A stretch of DNA of 64,000 nt from Oceanidesulfovibrio marinus (GCF_013085545.1 NZ_CP039543.1:1612001-1676000), one strand, 5' to 3'. Numbered from the stretch's first letter, positions 52,389 through 62,351 are shown. The notes: generated by a model not told the origin, from the letters alone. Numbers and translations are program-made.

Positions 52389-53381
52389 ATGCCCCCGGCT
52401 AAAGGCTCGCTTCGGAAGTTCTATCCGCTCATTGGAGCGGTGGTTCTGTTTCTCGGCGTCATCGTCCTCGCCGTGGGCTACTCCAGTGAGCGCCGCTTCA
52501 TCCAACTGCTCACCAATATGGACGCCAAGTGGATCTGCGCGGCCGTGGGTCTGCAGGTGACCACCTATCTGGACTCCGCGCTGGCGTGGCGGGTGGCGCT
52601 CTCCAGCCAGGGAAAGCGTGTTCCGCTTCTGGAGTTCGTGCAGCTCGGTCTGGCCAAGCTCTTCACCGACCAGGCCGTGCCCTTGGGCGGGGTGAGCGGC
52701 GCATTGCTCATGGTGCACGCCCTGGGCAACCGCGGCGTGGAGCGCGCCGTGTGCCTGGGCATCTTCCTGCTGGTGATGGTGTCCTATTATACGGGATACG
52801 CCCTGATGGTGGGCGCGGCGCTGATCGTGCTGTTCGTGGCCGGGGACATGAACGATCTGCTGTTGGGCATGGCCGTGGCCTTCGGCGCGGTAGCAATCAT
52901 TGTGCCGGGCGTTGTTTTCTGGATACGTCGCCATCCGGGGCACAAGCTGCCGAAGTTCGTAACGCGCCTGCCCGGCGTGCCGCTCCTGCTCCAGGCCCTG
53001 GGCGAAGCCTCCTCCGACCTGATCCGCAACCGCCGGCTCTTCATCACCGTCTCTTTGCTGCAGGCGTCCGTCATTATCCTCGACGGCCTGACTTTGTGGA
53101 TCATGCTCAAGGCCCTGGGCCTGCACCTGGGCATCCCCCAGGCCTTTGCCAGCTTTGTCATGGCATCGGTGGTGGCCACACTGACCATCTCCCCCGGCGG
53201 CCTGGGCAGCTTCGAAGGCGGGTGCGTGGCCATGCTGCACATCTTTGGCGTGCCGCTGGACGCCGGGCTCACGGCAACGCTGCTGCTGCGCGGCTTCACC
53301 TTCTGGCTGCCCATGCTGCCGGGCATGTGGTTCGCCCACCGCGAGATGGGTTGGAGGCGCACGCATGGACACAAGACATGA
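52389..53381 (+). CDS. UPF0104/lysylphosphatidylglycerol synthase-like membrane protein
   Basis: This 330-residue protein has about eight hydrophobic helices and the family patterns LFTDQAVPLGGVSGALLMV and SPGGLGSFEGGCVAMLHIFGV. Members of this family are flippase-like domains of MprF and hopanoid or lipid-related proteins; the function of this one is unknown. The start is ATG 52389 after GGAGG. A 7-bp stem follows (53387-53405). Confidence 0.82.
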   Translation: MPPAKGSLRKFYPLIGAVVLFLGVIVLAVGYSSERRFIQLLTNMDAKWICAAVGLQVTTYLDSALAWRVALSSQGKRVPLLEFVQLGLAKLFTDQAVPLGGVSGALLMVHALGNRGVERAVCLGIFLLVMVSYYTGYALMVGAALIVLFVAGDMNDLLLGMAVAFGAVAIIVPGVVFWIRRHPGHKLPKFVTRLPGVPLLLQALGEASSDLIRNRRLFITVSLLQASVIILDGLTLWIMLKALGLHLGIPQAFASFVMASVVATLTISPGGLGSFEGGCVAMLHIFGVPLDAGLTATLLLRGFTFWLPMLPGMWFAHREMGWRRTHGHKT

Positions 53382-53784
53382 CGCCTTCCGGAGACCGACT
53401 CCGGAGAACGCTTTGATCTGGTAGGAATGCCGCCCGGCCATGGACCCCCTTCCCCCCACCCTGGCCGGCATTGTAGGCGCGTGCGTGCTGAGCACCGAGC
53501 TGTTCAAGCACCGATTCTTCAGGAGCTAGCCGCCTCCACGCCGAGCCAGACAGCAACGGCGGCATATGTACTCCCGCTGTCCCGCAACACTTCTGAAACC
53601 CCCAAAACGCCTTGACGGACTGGCCGCGCTTTTGTGACGATCCCGCGTCGAACCGCCCATTATTTGGAATGTAAGCTGCATATGACTGATGCTGCTGTGT
53701 CTTGTTGACGAATTTTAACAAAAGTGTGTAATCCGACCCACTACACCTTGCAACATTAACAATCTTGTACAGGGAGACTCCTCC
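53382..53784. other. 403-base region upstream of the second TRAP operon
   Basis: It contains a hairpin (TCCGGAG at 53387-53393 with CTCCGGA at 53399-53405), a possible 29-codon frame at 53440-53529 without a good ribosome site, and an imperfect TTGTTGA/TTAACAA dyad at 53702-53721. The 53650-53784 part is AT-rich and should hold the operon promoter. Confidence 0.45.
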
Positions 53785-54873
53785 ATGAAACGACTTCTCA
53801 CCGTGTTTGCCGCCGTGCTCCTTGCCGTGGCGCTGTCGTCCTCCGCTTTTGCGGACCCGGTCGCCATCCGCATCGCCAACTCCGGTCCGGACAAGCCCGG
53901 CAACCGCACTGTCAAGGCCGGCCAGATCTTCATGAACGTCGCCAAGACCATGAGCAACGGCGAGCTCGATCCTACCTTCTACCACGCCAGCCAGCTCGGC
54001 GCCGAGCGCGAAGCCCTGGAAGGCGTCCAGATCGGCACCATCGAAATGGCCACCCTTTCCGGCGGCCCCGTACCCGGCTTCTTCCCCGAGGTGATGGTCT
54101 TCGACATCCCCTACCTCTTCTCCAGCAACGCCGCGGCCTGGGAGTTCTTCAACTCCGACTTCATGCAGAAGTTCAAGGACGAGTTCGTGAAGAAGACCGG
54201 CGTGCGCATTCTGGCCATTACCGAGAACGGCTTCCGCCATTTCACTAACAAGAAGAATCCGATCCACGTGCCGGCCGACCTCAAGGGTCTGAAGGTCCGC
54301 ACCATGCAGAACCCGGCCCACATGGCCATGGTTCAGGCCATGGGCGCCGACCCGACCCCCATCGCCTTCAGCGAGCTGTACATGGCGTTGCAGCAGGGCG
54401 TGGTGGACGCCATGGAATGCCCCATCGCCCTGATCCACGACATGAAGTTCTATGAGGTCCAGGACTACATGGTGCTGGACGGCCACCTGTACAACCCGCT
54501 CTTCGTGTTCGTGAACGAATCCTTCTACCAGGGCCTGTCCGACACCCAGAAGAAGGCCCTGGACGAGGCGTCCAAGCAGTTCGCCATCGCCCACTGCGCC
54601 TTCAACCAGGAGGCCAACGGCGAAGCGCTTAAAAATCTTGCGGACCAGGGCATGGAGATTTACCATCCCACCGCCGAGGATCTCACGAAGTTCCGCGACA
54701 TCGCCCAGCCCGCCGGACTGAAGTACATCCGCGAGAAAATCGGCGACGAGTGGGTCGACGCCGCGCTGAAGGCCGCCGCCGAGGCGGAAGCCACCGTGGC
54801 CGGCAAGGAAGACGCCATCGTCCAGGAATACATCGACACCGCCAACAAGGCGCTGGCCGAGGCCCAAAAGTAG
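53785..54873 (+). CDS. dctP: TRAP transporter substrate-binding protein (DctP family), operon 2
   Basis: This 362-residue periplasmic protein has the signal peptide MKRLLTVFAAVLLAVALSSS (cleavage near AFA). DctP motifs are HASQLGAEREALEGVQIGT, LKGLKVRTMQNPAHMAMVQAM (binding arginine), PIAFSELYMALQQGVVDAMECP and LSDTQKKALDEAS. It feeds the DctQM encoded next. A hairpin separates them. Its ligand is unknown; the operon's oxidase suggests a 2-hydroxyacid or an amino-acid-derived acid. Confidence 0.93.
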   Translation: MKRLLTVFAAVLLAVALSSSAFADPVAIRIANSGPDKPGNRTVKAGQIFMNVAKTMSNGELDPTFYHASQLGAEREALEGVQIGTIEMATLSGGPVPGFFPEVMVFDIPYLFSSNAAAWEFFNSDFMQKFKDEFVKKTGVRILAITENGFRHFTNKKNPIHVPADLKGLKVRTMQNPAHMAMVQAMGADPTPIAFSELYMALQQGVVDAMECPIALIHDMKFYEVQDYMVLDGHLYNPLFVFVNESFYQGLSDTQKKALDEASKQFAIAHCAFNQEANGEALKNLADQGMEIYHPTAEDLTKFRDIAQPAGLKYIREKIGDEWVDAALKAAAEAEATVAGKEDAIVQEYIDTANKALAEAQK

Positions 54874-54906
54874 CCCGGCTGCCGCCGTTTCATACGCACT
54901 CTATCC

Positions 54907-54934
54907 GGGGCCGGTCGCCAGTGCGGCCGGCCCC
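54907..54934 (+). terminator. Hairpin between dctP and dctQ, operon 2
   Basis: GGGGCCGG (54907-54914) pairs with CCGGCCCC (54927-54934). No T-run follows; it is probably an attenuator or stabiliser. Confidence 0.6.
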
Positions 54935-54949
54935 TTCAGGTCAAAGACA

Positions 54950-55579
54950 ATGCCTTGGCTCCGCCCCCTATCGTACAGCATCAACCTGCTTGCCAACTGG
55001 CAGGTCAAGCTCTGCGGCGCGCTCATTGTGGTCACTGGCATCGCCATGACCATCATCATTCTGCTGCAGGTCTTCTTCCGGTTTGTTATTTACGCCCCAT
55101 TTCCATGGAGCGAGGAGATAGCCCGCTTCATCATGATCTGGATGGCCATGTTCGGCAGCGTTATCGCCTTCCGACGCGGCCGGCACATCGGCGTGCGCTT
55201 CGTGGTGGAACGCCTGCCCGTCGGCGTATACGACCGCTTCATCGCTCCGGTGGTGCAGCTCACCACCATCAGCTTTCTGGCGCTCCTGGCCTGGCAGGGC
55301 TGGCAGCTTGCCTACCGCAGCCGGTTCCAGGTCTCCCCGGCGTTTGATCTGCCCATGATCTACCCCTATCTGGCCGTCCCGGTGGGCATGACCATGATGG
55401 TGCTGGACGTGCTGGGCGACTTCCTGCACGACCGCTGCCCCACGCCGGCAGGCTCCACCGCCAACATCGCCACGTCCTCCCTGGTGGATCTGGACACCAT
55501 TGCCGCCTGCGCCCGCGAAGAGCAGGAGAACGGGACCGCCGATACGGCGGAGGCTACGAAATCGGGGGCGAACTCATGA
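54950..55579 (+). CDS. dctQ: TRAP transporter small permease (DctQ family), operon 2
   Basis: This 209-residue four-helix protein carries LQVFFRFVIYAPFPWSEEIARFIMIW, the DctQ signature, and an unusually long hydrophilic C-terminal tail (last 40 residues). It overlaps dctM by 4 bases (ATGA). Confidence 0.88.
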   Translation: MPWLRPLSYSINLLANWQVKLCGALIVVTGIAMTIIILLQVFFRFVIYAPFPWSEEIARFIMIWMAMFGSVIAFRRGRHIGVRFVVERLPVGVYDRFIAPVVQLTTISFLALLAWQGWQLAYRSRFQVSPAFDLPMIYPYLAVPVGMTMMVLDVLGDFLHDRCPTPAGSTANIATSSLVDLDTIAACAREEQENGTADTAEATKSGANS

Positions 55580-56856
55580 TCGCCATCGTCGCCGTCGTCT
55601 TCATCCTCACCCTGTTCCTCGGTGTGCCCGTGGCGCTGTGCCTGGGCCTTTCCGCCCTCTCCGGCCTCACGGTCATGGATACCCCGTTCATCCTCCTGGC
55701 CCAGCGCTTCTTCCAGGGCATGAACTCCTTCCCGCTCATGGCCGTGCCGTTCTTCGTGCTGGCCGGCGAGCTCATGAACCAGGGCGGCACCACCCAGCGG
55801 CTCATCAACTTCGCGAGCATGCTGGTGGGCCGCGTTCCCGGCGGCCTGGCCCAGACCAACGTGGTCGCCTCCATGTTTTTCGGCGGCATCAGCGGCTCGG
55901 CAGTGGCCGACGCGGCGGCCATCGGCTCCATCATGGTGCCGGGCATGGTGCGCAAAGGCTACGGCCCTGGCTTCAGCGCGGCGGTCACCGCGGCGTCCTC
56001 CACCATGGGGCCCATCATTCCGCCGTCCATCTTCATGGTCATCATGGGCGTCACCACGGGCCTGTCCATCGGCGGGCTGTTCGCTGCCGGCATCATACCA
56101 GGCCTGATGCTGGGCTTCGCCATGATCGCCTACAGCTACTTCGTGGCCATCCGCCGCAACTATCCAAGGGAGACCGAGCCCGTCACCAAGGAACGCGTGA
56201 TGCGCGAGCTGCTGAGCGCCGGCCCGGCGCTGCTGGCTCCTGTGGTCATCCTGGGCGGCATTCTGGGCGGCGTGTTCACCCCCACCGAGGCCGCGGCCGT
56301 GGCCGTGCTCTACTCCGCGCTCCTGGGCGTGTTCGTCTACCGCGAGCTGGACCTCAGGAAGTTCGTCGACGTGCTCATCAACAGCGGCGTCACCACCTCG
56401 GTGCTGCTCCTGATCATCGGCATGGCCAACATCTTCGCCTGGGTGCTCACGGCGGAGCAGGTGCCGGGACGCATCGCGCACATGCTCCTCAGCCTCACCG
56501 AAAACCCGTACCTCATCTTGCTGCTCATCAACGCCTTCCTCGTGTTCATCGGCATGTTCCTGGAAGGCGGCGCGGCCATCATCATCCTGGCCCCCACCCT
56601 GCTGGCCGTCACCACCCAGGTGGGCATCGATCCCCTGCACTTCGGGCTGATCATGGTGCTGAACATCGTGGTGGGCCTGCTCACGCCGCCGCTCGGGGTC
56701 TGTCTGTTCGTGGTCTGCGGCGTCACCGGCCTCAGTCTGCAGCGGGTGACGCGCGCTGTCGTGCCATTTTTATTCATTGAGTTCGGCGTGTTGCTGTTGG
56801 CAACGTACTTCCCCGGACTGATCCTGTTCCTGCCGCGTCTCTTTGGCTACATGTAA
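55576..56856 (+). CDS. dctM: TRAP transporter large permease (DctM family), operon 2
   Basis: This 426-residue permease carries AGELMNQGGTTQRLINFASMLVG, GSAVADAAAIGSIMVPGM, IPPSIFMVIMGV, FTPTEAAAVAVLY and LTPPLGVCLFVVCGV, all DctM hallmarks. It is the sodium-driven channel. The aminotransferase gene begins 10 bases later. Confidence 0.93.
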   Translation: MIAIVAVVFILTLFLGVPVALCLGLSALSGLTVMDTPFILLAQRFFQGMNSFPLMAVPFFVLAGELMNQGGTTQRLINFASMLVGRVPGGLAQTNVVASMFFGGISGSAVADAAAIGSIMVPGMVRKGYGPGFSAAVTAASSTMGPIIPPSIFMVIMGVTTGLSIGGLFAAGIIPGLMLGFAMIAYSYFVAIRRNYPRETEPVTKERVMRELLSAGPALLAPVVILGGILGGVFTPTEAAAVAVLYSALLGVFVYRELDLRKFVDVLINSGVTTSVLLLIIGMANIFAWVLTAEQVPGRIAHMLLSLTENPYLILLLINAFLVFIGMFLEGGAAIIILAPTLLAVTTQVGIDPLHFGLIMVLNIVVGLLTPPLGVCLFVVCGVTGLSLQRVTRAVVPFLFIEFGVLLLATYFPGLILFLPRLFGYM

Positions 56857-56866
56857 AGGCAATCTC

Positions 56867-58033
56867 GTGAAAACATCCATTGCTTCATGCGTTTCTTCCA
56901 TAGGTTTCAGTGCCATACGCCGTATGATGTTCATGGCTCAGGACTACGACGACGTCGTGACCCTGGGCATTGGCGAGCCCGACATGGACACGCCGAAACA
57001 CGTTATCCGCGCGGCCATGAACGACGCCCTGGCCGGCTGGACCCACTACGCCCACTCCCAGGGCGACCCGGAGCTGCGCCAGGCCCTTTCCGACAGCCTC
57101 CTGGCAGCGGGCCGCGACGTCTCGCCGGACCGCATCCAGATCACCCACGGCGCCATGGGCGCTCTCGTGGCCGTCATGCGCAGCCTGCTCTGCGACGGCG
57201 GCGAGGTGCTCACGCCCGAACCCCACTTCCCGGACTACGCCGCCCACGTGGGCTTTGCCGGCGGGAAGCTCGCCACGGTACAGGCCCGCTTCGAGGACGG
57301 CTTCATTGTCCGGCCGGACGAGCTGGAAGCCGCCGTGAACGAGAACACACGGATGCTGCTGCTGAACAGCCCGGGCAACCCCACGGGCGCGGTGCTGCCC
57401 GGCGAGGTGCTGGACGCCATCGCCGAGATAGCCGTGCGCCGCGACCTCTTCGTGGTCTCGGACGAGGTCTACGACGCCATGAGCTTTGACGGCCCGGCTC
57501 CGAGCATCTTCGACCGTCCGGGCATGTCCGAGCGCTGCCTCGTGGTCAACTCCTTCTCCAAGACCTACGCCATGACCGGCTGGCGCGTGGGTTACTGCTA
57601 CGGCCCGGAGTGGCTCATGCGCGAGCTCATCAAGGTCGTCAGCTACTCCACGGCCTCGGCCAGCACGCCGGGCCAGCGCGCCGGACTGGCCGCCCTGCGC
57701 GGTCCCAAGGAGCCGTTCCAGGCCATGGTGGACGAGTTCACCCGCCGCTCGCAGTACGTCTACTCGCGCCTTGCCGAGATGCCGGGCCTACGCGTCAACA
57801 GGCCCCAGGGCTCGTTCTATATGTTCGCAGACGTCTCCGGCTCCGGCATGGACGGCCTCGCATTTGCCGAGACCCTGCTCAAGGAGGAGCAGGTGGTGGT
57901 CATTCCGGGCGAAACCTTTGGCCCGTCCTGCCAGCCGTTCATCCGCATCGCCTGCACCGTGCCCATGGATCGTCTGGAGATCGCCATGGACCGCATGGAG
58001 CGATTCATGAAGCGGCATGGAGAGACGGCGTGA
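56867..58033 (+). CDS. PLP-dependent aminotransferase, class I fold
   Basis: This 388-residue aminotransferase has GIGEPDMDTPKHVI, LNSPGNPTGAVL, SDEVYD, the PLP lysine in SFSKTYAMTGWRVGY and the carboxylate-binding arginine near FIRIACT. Its substrate may be the imported amino acid or one made from it. GTG start at 56867 is inferred from the shortest reading with a complete fold. The stop overlaps the next start. Confidence 0.9.
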   Translation: MKTSIASCVSSIGFSAIRRMMFMAQDYDDVVTLGIGEPDMDTPKHVIRAAMNDALAGWTHYAHSQGDPELRQALSDSLLAAGRDVSPDRIQITHGAMGALVAVMRSLLCDGGEVLTPEPHFPDYAAHVGFAGGKLATVQARFEDGFIVRPDELEAAVNENTRMLLLNSPGNPTGAVLPGEVLDAIAEIAVRRDLFVVSDEVYDAMSFDGPAPSIFDRPGMSERCLVVNSFSKTYAMTGWRVGYCYGPEWLMRELIKVVSYSTASASTPGQRAGLAALRGPKEPFQAMVDEFTRRSQYVYSRLAEMPGLRVNRPQGSFYMFADVSGSGMDGLAFAETLLKEEQVVVIPGETFGPSCQPFIRIACTVPMDRLEIAMDRMERFMKRHGETA

Positions 58034-59421
58034 GCCTGCACGCCGAACTCAAGGCCGCGCTGCGCAAGGCCGTGCCCACAGGGTATCTGGATGCGCCCGA
58101 GGATTTGCGCGTTTACTCCTACGACATGTTCGCACGGGCCGAGCCCGAGGCCGTGGTGCTGCCCGAATCCACAGAGCAGGCGGCCGAGGCCCTGGCCCTG
58201 GCCGAACGGTTCGAGACCCCCGTCACCCCCCGCGGCTCCGGCACCAGCCTGACTGGCGGGCCCACGCCTGTCCGCGGCGGCCTGGTGCTGGGTACGGCGC
58301 GCATGAACAAGGTGCTCGATCTTTCGCGCGCGGACCGCATCGCCCGCGTCCAGGCCGGCGTCATCACCGCTCAGCTGCAACGCGCCGTGTTGGAGCAGGG
58401 GCTGTTTTACCCGCCCAACCCCACCTCGGCCGACTACTGCACCCTGGGCGGCAACGTGGCCACCAACGCCGGCGGCGCCAGCGGCGTGAAGTACGGCGTG
58501 ACGCGCGACTACCTGACCGGCCTGACCGCAGTGCTGCCCGGCGGCGAGATCCTGGCCACAGGCGGCCGCTGCATGAAGGACGTGGCCGGCTACGACATCA
58601 CCCGGCTGCTCTGCGGCAGCGAGGGCCGGCTGGCGCTCATCACCGAGGCCTCCGTGCGGCTCTTGCCCAAGCCGGAAGCCGTCCGCGCCATGAGCGCCTA
58701 CTTCACGGACCTCAAGGCAACGGCCGAGGCCGTGGCCGCCATCATGTCCTCCGGCTACGCGCCGTGCACGCTGGAGCTCATGGACCGGGCATTCCTGAAG
58801 GCCGTAAAGCAGGCCTACGACTTCGACTTTCCCGCGGAGGCCCAGGCCCTGCTGCTCATCGAGGTGGACGGCCCAGAGGCCACCCTGGGCGGCCAGATGC
58901 AGGCCATCGCCAGGCTGTGCAAGGAGCACGGCGCGTTCCAAACTACAGTGGCCGCTGACGAGACCGAGCGCGCAGCACTCTGGCAGGCCCGCCGCGGCGG
59001 CACCGCCGCCCTGGTCCGGCAGGTCAGCTTCATGGTCAGCCTGGACTATGCCGTGCCCGTCTCCCAGCTGCCGGCAGCCGTGGAAGGCATCGGACATATC
59101 GGTCGTAAACACGGGCTGGATGTCGCGGTCATCGCCCACGCCGGCGACGGCAACCTCCATCCCATGGTCATCTACGATCCTTCCGACGCGGCGCAGTCCG
59201 CCGCCTTTGCCGCGTTCGACCGCGACGCCTGCAACGCCGTGCTGGAGCTCGGCGGCACCCTGAGCGGCGAACACGGCATCGGCCTGGAGAAGGCCGCGCA
59301 CCTGCCGCGCCAGCTCTCCCCCGCGTTCCTGCGGCTGGCGCGTGAAATCAAACGATCTTTCGACCCGCGCGACCTGCTCAACCCCGGCAAGTGCGAGTCT
59401 TTCTGCAGCAATGAAGACTGA
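58030..59421 (+). CDS. FAD-binding 2-hydroxyacid oxidase subunit (GlcD-like)
   Basis: This 463-residue flavoprotein has the FAD-binding_4 domain (PVTPRGSGTSLTGGPTP, NPTSADYCTLGGNVATNAGG) and the FAD-oxidase C-terminal domain (IAHAGDGNLHPM, SGEHGIG, RSFDPRDLLNPGK). Family members oxidise glycolate, D-lactate or other D-2-hydroxyacids. It starts with GTG overlapping the previous stop and overlaps the FeS-subunit gene by 11 bases, so the two form one enzyme. Confidence 0.93.
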   Translation: MSLHAELKAALRKAVPTGYLDAPEDLRVYSYDMFARAEPEAVVLPESTEQAAEALALAERFETPVTPRGSGTSLTGGPTPVRGGLVLGTARMNKVLDLSRADRIARVQAGVITAQLQRAVLEQGLFYPPNPTSADYCTLGGNVATNAGGASGVKYGVTRDYLTGLTAVLPGGEILATGGRCMKDVAGYDITRLLCGSEGRLALITEASVRLLPKPEAVRAMSAYFTDLKATAEAVAAIMSSGYAPCTLELMDRAFLKAVKQAYDFDFPAEAQALLLIEVDGPEATLGGQMQAIARLCKEHGAFQTTVAADETERAALWQARRGGTAALVRQVSFMVSLDYAVPVSQLPAAVEGIGHIGRKHGLDVAVIAHAGDGNLHPMVIYDPSDAAQSAAFAAFDRDACNAVLELGGTLSGEHGIGLEKAAHLPRQLSPAFLRLAREIKRSFDPRDLLNPGKCESFCSNED

Positions 59422-60673
59422 CCCCGACGTTCTTTCGACCGACGCCCCGCAATGCGACCGCTGCGGCCGCTGCCTCTCGGTCTGCCCGGTCTACTCCGTC
59501 TCCCACGTGGAAACCGACTCCCCCCGCGGCAGAACCGATCTGACCAGCGCCGTGACCTCCGGCGAGCTCAACCCCGGCCCGCGCTTCTTCGAGGCCGTGG
59601 ACCGCTGCCTGCTCTGCCGCTCCTGCGCCGTGGCCTGTCCCAAGGGGGTGGATACCGCGTCCAATGTCCTGGCGGCGCGCGCCGAAGTCTCCCGTCCGCA
59701 TGGTCCTGGAGCCCGTCTCGGCGAGGCGGCCATGGATGCGCTCATCCCCCACCGCTCGCTCATGTCTGCCTGCGTGCGCACCGCCGGCGTATTCTCCCGA
59801 TTGCTGCCCGCGGACAAGGCCGGCCGTCGCCATTTCCCGGAGTACCTGCCCCAGATGCTTTCCGGACGTGGCGTGCCCCCTATCACGGGCCGGCCGCTGC
59901 AGAAACGGTTGCCCTCCCTGGTGCCGCGCTCTCCGGGCTCGCCCAACCGCGGCCGCGCCGTGTTCTTTACGGGCTGCTTCTACGGTCTGGTGGACTTCGG
60001 ACCGGGCCTCGCCGCCGTGAAAATGCTCTGCGACAACGGCTTCGACGTCCTCATTCCGCCGGACCAGCAATGCTGCGGCGCACCCGCGCTGTTCAGCGGC
60101 AGGCTCAAGAGCTTCAAGACCGTGCTGCGCAAGAACCTGCGTTCCCTCGCAGCCGTGGAAGGACCAATTCTCACGGCCTGTCCTACCTGCGCCTCGGTGC
60201 TGCGCGCCCATTACCCGGAGATTGCCGCCCGAATGGGCGGTCCGGAGGCGGAGCAGGCCAAAAGCCTCGGCCCTCGGGTGCAGGAGGCGTTGACCTTCCT
60301 GGCCGGGCTTTCATCCCTGTCCCTGCCGGGTTCGACGCAGATACGCAGCGCGGCCGTGCATCAGCCCTGTCACTTTGTCCATGCCGGTGGCGACCCGGCC
60401 GCCGTGGCCGATCTCATGCACAAACGCGGCGTGGAGCTCGTCATGAACGGCGAGACCGCCTGCTGCGGCGGGGGCGGCGTCTCCAGCCTCAAGAACCCGG
60501 ACCTGGCGCGGGAGCTGGGAAGCGCCGCGGCCGGAAAAATCGCGGCGAGCGGCGCGGAGGTCGCGTCCGCCGCCTGCCCGGGCTGCGTGCTTCAGATAGG
60601 CTCACATCTCGGCAAGGCCGGCTCGAACATGCCGGCTATCCATCCCCTTGAAATCCTTTGCCCAATACGATGA
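59411..60673 (+). CDS. Fe-S subunit of 2-hydroxyacid oxidase (GlcF/DUF224 type)
   Basis: This 420-residue partner has two [4Fe-4S] motifs (CDRCGRCLSVCP and CLLCRSCAVACP) and two CCG-type domains (CCGAPALFSG, TACPTCASVL; then HQPCHF, CCGGGG, CPGCVLQ). It passes electrons from the GlcD-like subunit to a quinone or heterodisulfide-reductase-like partner. It overlaps both neighbours. Confidence 0.92.
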   Translation: MKTDPDVLSTDAPQCDRCGRCLSVCPVYSVSHVETDSPRGRTDLTSAVTSGELNPGPRFFEAVDRCLLCRSCAVACPKGVDTASNVLAARAEVSRPHGPGARLGEAAMDALIPHRSLMSACVRTAGVFSRLLPADKAGRRHFPEYLPQMLSGRGVPPITGRPLQKRLPSLVPRSPGSPNRGRAVFFTGCFYGLVDFGPGLAAVKMLCDNGFDVLIPPDQQCCGAPALFSGRLKSFKTVLRKNLRSLAAVEGPILTACPTCASVLRAHYPEIAARMGGPEAEQAKSLGPRVQEALTFLAGLSSLSLPGSTQIRSAAVHQPCHFVHAGGDPAAVADLMHKRGVELVMNGETACCGGGGVSSLKNPDLARELGSAAAGKIAASGAEVASAACPGCVLQIGSHLGKAGSNMPAIHPLEILCPIR

Positions 60674-62286
60674 CCATGAACGCTATACTTTATGACAACG
60701 CCGATGTCGTAACCATGGATGACAACACGCCCCGGACGGACGCCGTGCTTGTGCGCTGCGGCCGGGTGGAGGCGCTGGGCGAGCAGGCCCGCGCCCTGGC
60801 CGGAGAGTCCGCCGAAAGGCGCGACATGCACGGGGCCTGCATGGTTCCCGGTTTTACGGAAAGCCACATCCACTACTTTGACTGGGCCCTGGCGCTCAAG
60901 CATCTCATGCTGGACAAGGCGCGCGGCCTTCCCGACGTGCTGGACGCCGTGTCCGAAGAGGCGGCCAAGCCGGAGCGGGAGTGGGTCATCGGCTACGGCT
61001 GGTACGAGGGCGGGTGGCCCGAGCAACGCATCTTCACCCGCCGCGATCTCGACGCGGTCTGCCCGGACAAACCCGCCGTGCTCTGGCGCGCCGACCTGCA
61101 CCTGGCCGTGGTCAACACCAAGGCGCTGGAAGCGGCCGGCATCGCCAGAAACGCTGGCCAGCCCGCCATGGGCCGCATCGACGTGGACGAGAACGGCGAG
61201 CCCACCGGCGTGCTGCGCGACTGGGGCATCAACCCGGTCCGCACCCTGGCCCTGGCTTCGCTGACGGACGAGGATATTGACGAGGCTTTTGCCGATGCCC
61301 AGAAGGAGCTGCACCGCTACGGCATCACCGGCGTGCACGACCTGCGGCTCATGGGCGGCCTGGAGGCCGGCCCGGCCCTCTCGGCCTGGCAGCGGCTCCG
61401 CCACTCCGGCAGCATGCGGCTGCGTTCCTGGTGCTGCATGGCTGTGGAGCATCTGGAAGAGGCAATCCGCCTGGGCCTGCGCACCGGCATGGGCGACGAG
61501 TGGCTGCGCATGGGCCACTTCAAGGTCTACTCCGACGGTTCCATGGGCGCGAAAACCGCCTGGGTGCTTGATCCGTACCGCAAGAGCAGCGCCGGCTCCG
61601 GCCTGCCCATGTTCGCCATGGACGAGATCGGCCGGCTGCTGAAGCTGGCGCGGCAAAGCGGTAACTCCCTGACGATCCACGCCATTGGCGACCACGCCGT
61701 ACGCGACCTGGGGACGCTGCTCCGCGAGACCGAGTCTTGCACCGCATCGCAGCGGTTTGCGCCGGACCGCATCGAGCACATGCAGATGGTGCGCACCGAG
61801 GACCTGGATTGCTACGCCGGGCTCAAACCCGGTAGCGTAGCCGTCTCGGTGCAGCCCCTGCACCTCGTCCTGGACATGGACATGATCGACGGCGAGTTCG
61901 GCGAACTGGGTCGCTTCACCTACCCCTTCGCCTCCATCCTCAAGGCCGGCATGGCCCTGGCCTTTGGCTCGGACTGCCCGGTCACGCACTTCGACCCGCT
62001 TCTGGGCATGCACGCGGCCGTGGCGCGGAATGTGCCGGGCTGCGAGGCCACGCCCTGGCACGGTCAGGAGTGCGTCAGCGCGGAGGACGCCCTGCGCGCC
62101 TACACCGTGGGCCCTGCCGCGTCCTGCGGGCTGGAGAACGAGGCGGGCTCCATTGCGCCAGGCAAGCTGGCCGACTTCGCCGTGCTCTCGAAGAACCCGC
62201 TGGAGATCCCCACGGCCGAGCTGACCGGCATCGATGTGCTGCAAACGGTCGTGGCCGGCGAGTTCGTGTTCTCAAAATCCAAGTAG
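60670..62286 (+). CDS. Amidohydrolase, YtcJ-like (amidohydro_3)
   Basis: This 538-residue metal-dependent hydrolase has the N-terminal metal motif GFTESHIHYFDWA, HAIGDHAVRDLG, the catalytic Asp in AFGSDCPVTHFDPL and the C-terminal GSIAPGKLADFAVLSKNP. YtcJ-type enzymes act on N-acyl or cyclic amides, many of them unknown. The start is ATG 60670 overlapping the upstream stop. As the last operon gene it may open or deacylate the imported compound before transamination and oxidation. Confidence 0.9.
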   Translation: MTMNAILYDNADVVTMDDNTPRTDAVLVRCGRVEALGEQARALAGESAERRDMHGACMVPGFTESHIHYFDWALALKHLMLDKARGLPDVLDAVSEEAAKPEREWVIGYGWYEGGWPEQRIFTRRDLDAVCPDKPAVLWRADLHLAVVNTKALEAAGIARNAGQPAMGRIDVDENGEPTGVLRDWGINPVRTLALASLTDEDIDEAFADAQKELHRYGITGVHDLRLMGGLEAGPALSAWQRLRHSGSMRLRSWCCMAVEHLEEAIRLGLRTGMGDEWLRMGHFKVYSDGSMGAKTAWVLDPYRKSSAGSGLPMFAMDEIGRLLKLARQSGNSLTIHAIGDHAVRDLGTLLRETESCTASQRFAPDRIEHMQMVRTEDLDCYAGLKPGSVAVSVQPLHLVLDMDMIDGEFGELGRFTYPFASILKAGMALAFGSDCPVTHFDPLLGMHAAVARNVPGCEATPWHGQECVSAEDALRAYTVGPAASCGLENEAGSIAPGKLADFAVLSKNPLEIPTAELTGIDVLQTVVAGEFVFSKSK

Positions 62287-62351
62287 CGTAGAGCGACGCC
62301 GACAAAGGCGTTGTGTCCAACGTAGCACAGAGCCCGACAAGCGAGATAAGG

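Noticed and set aside
53440-53529. A 29-codon frame (MDPLPPTLAG...) upstream of the second TRAP operon
   Set aside because: No good ribosome site and no recognised homolog; it may be chance.
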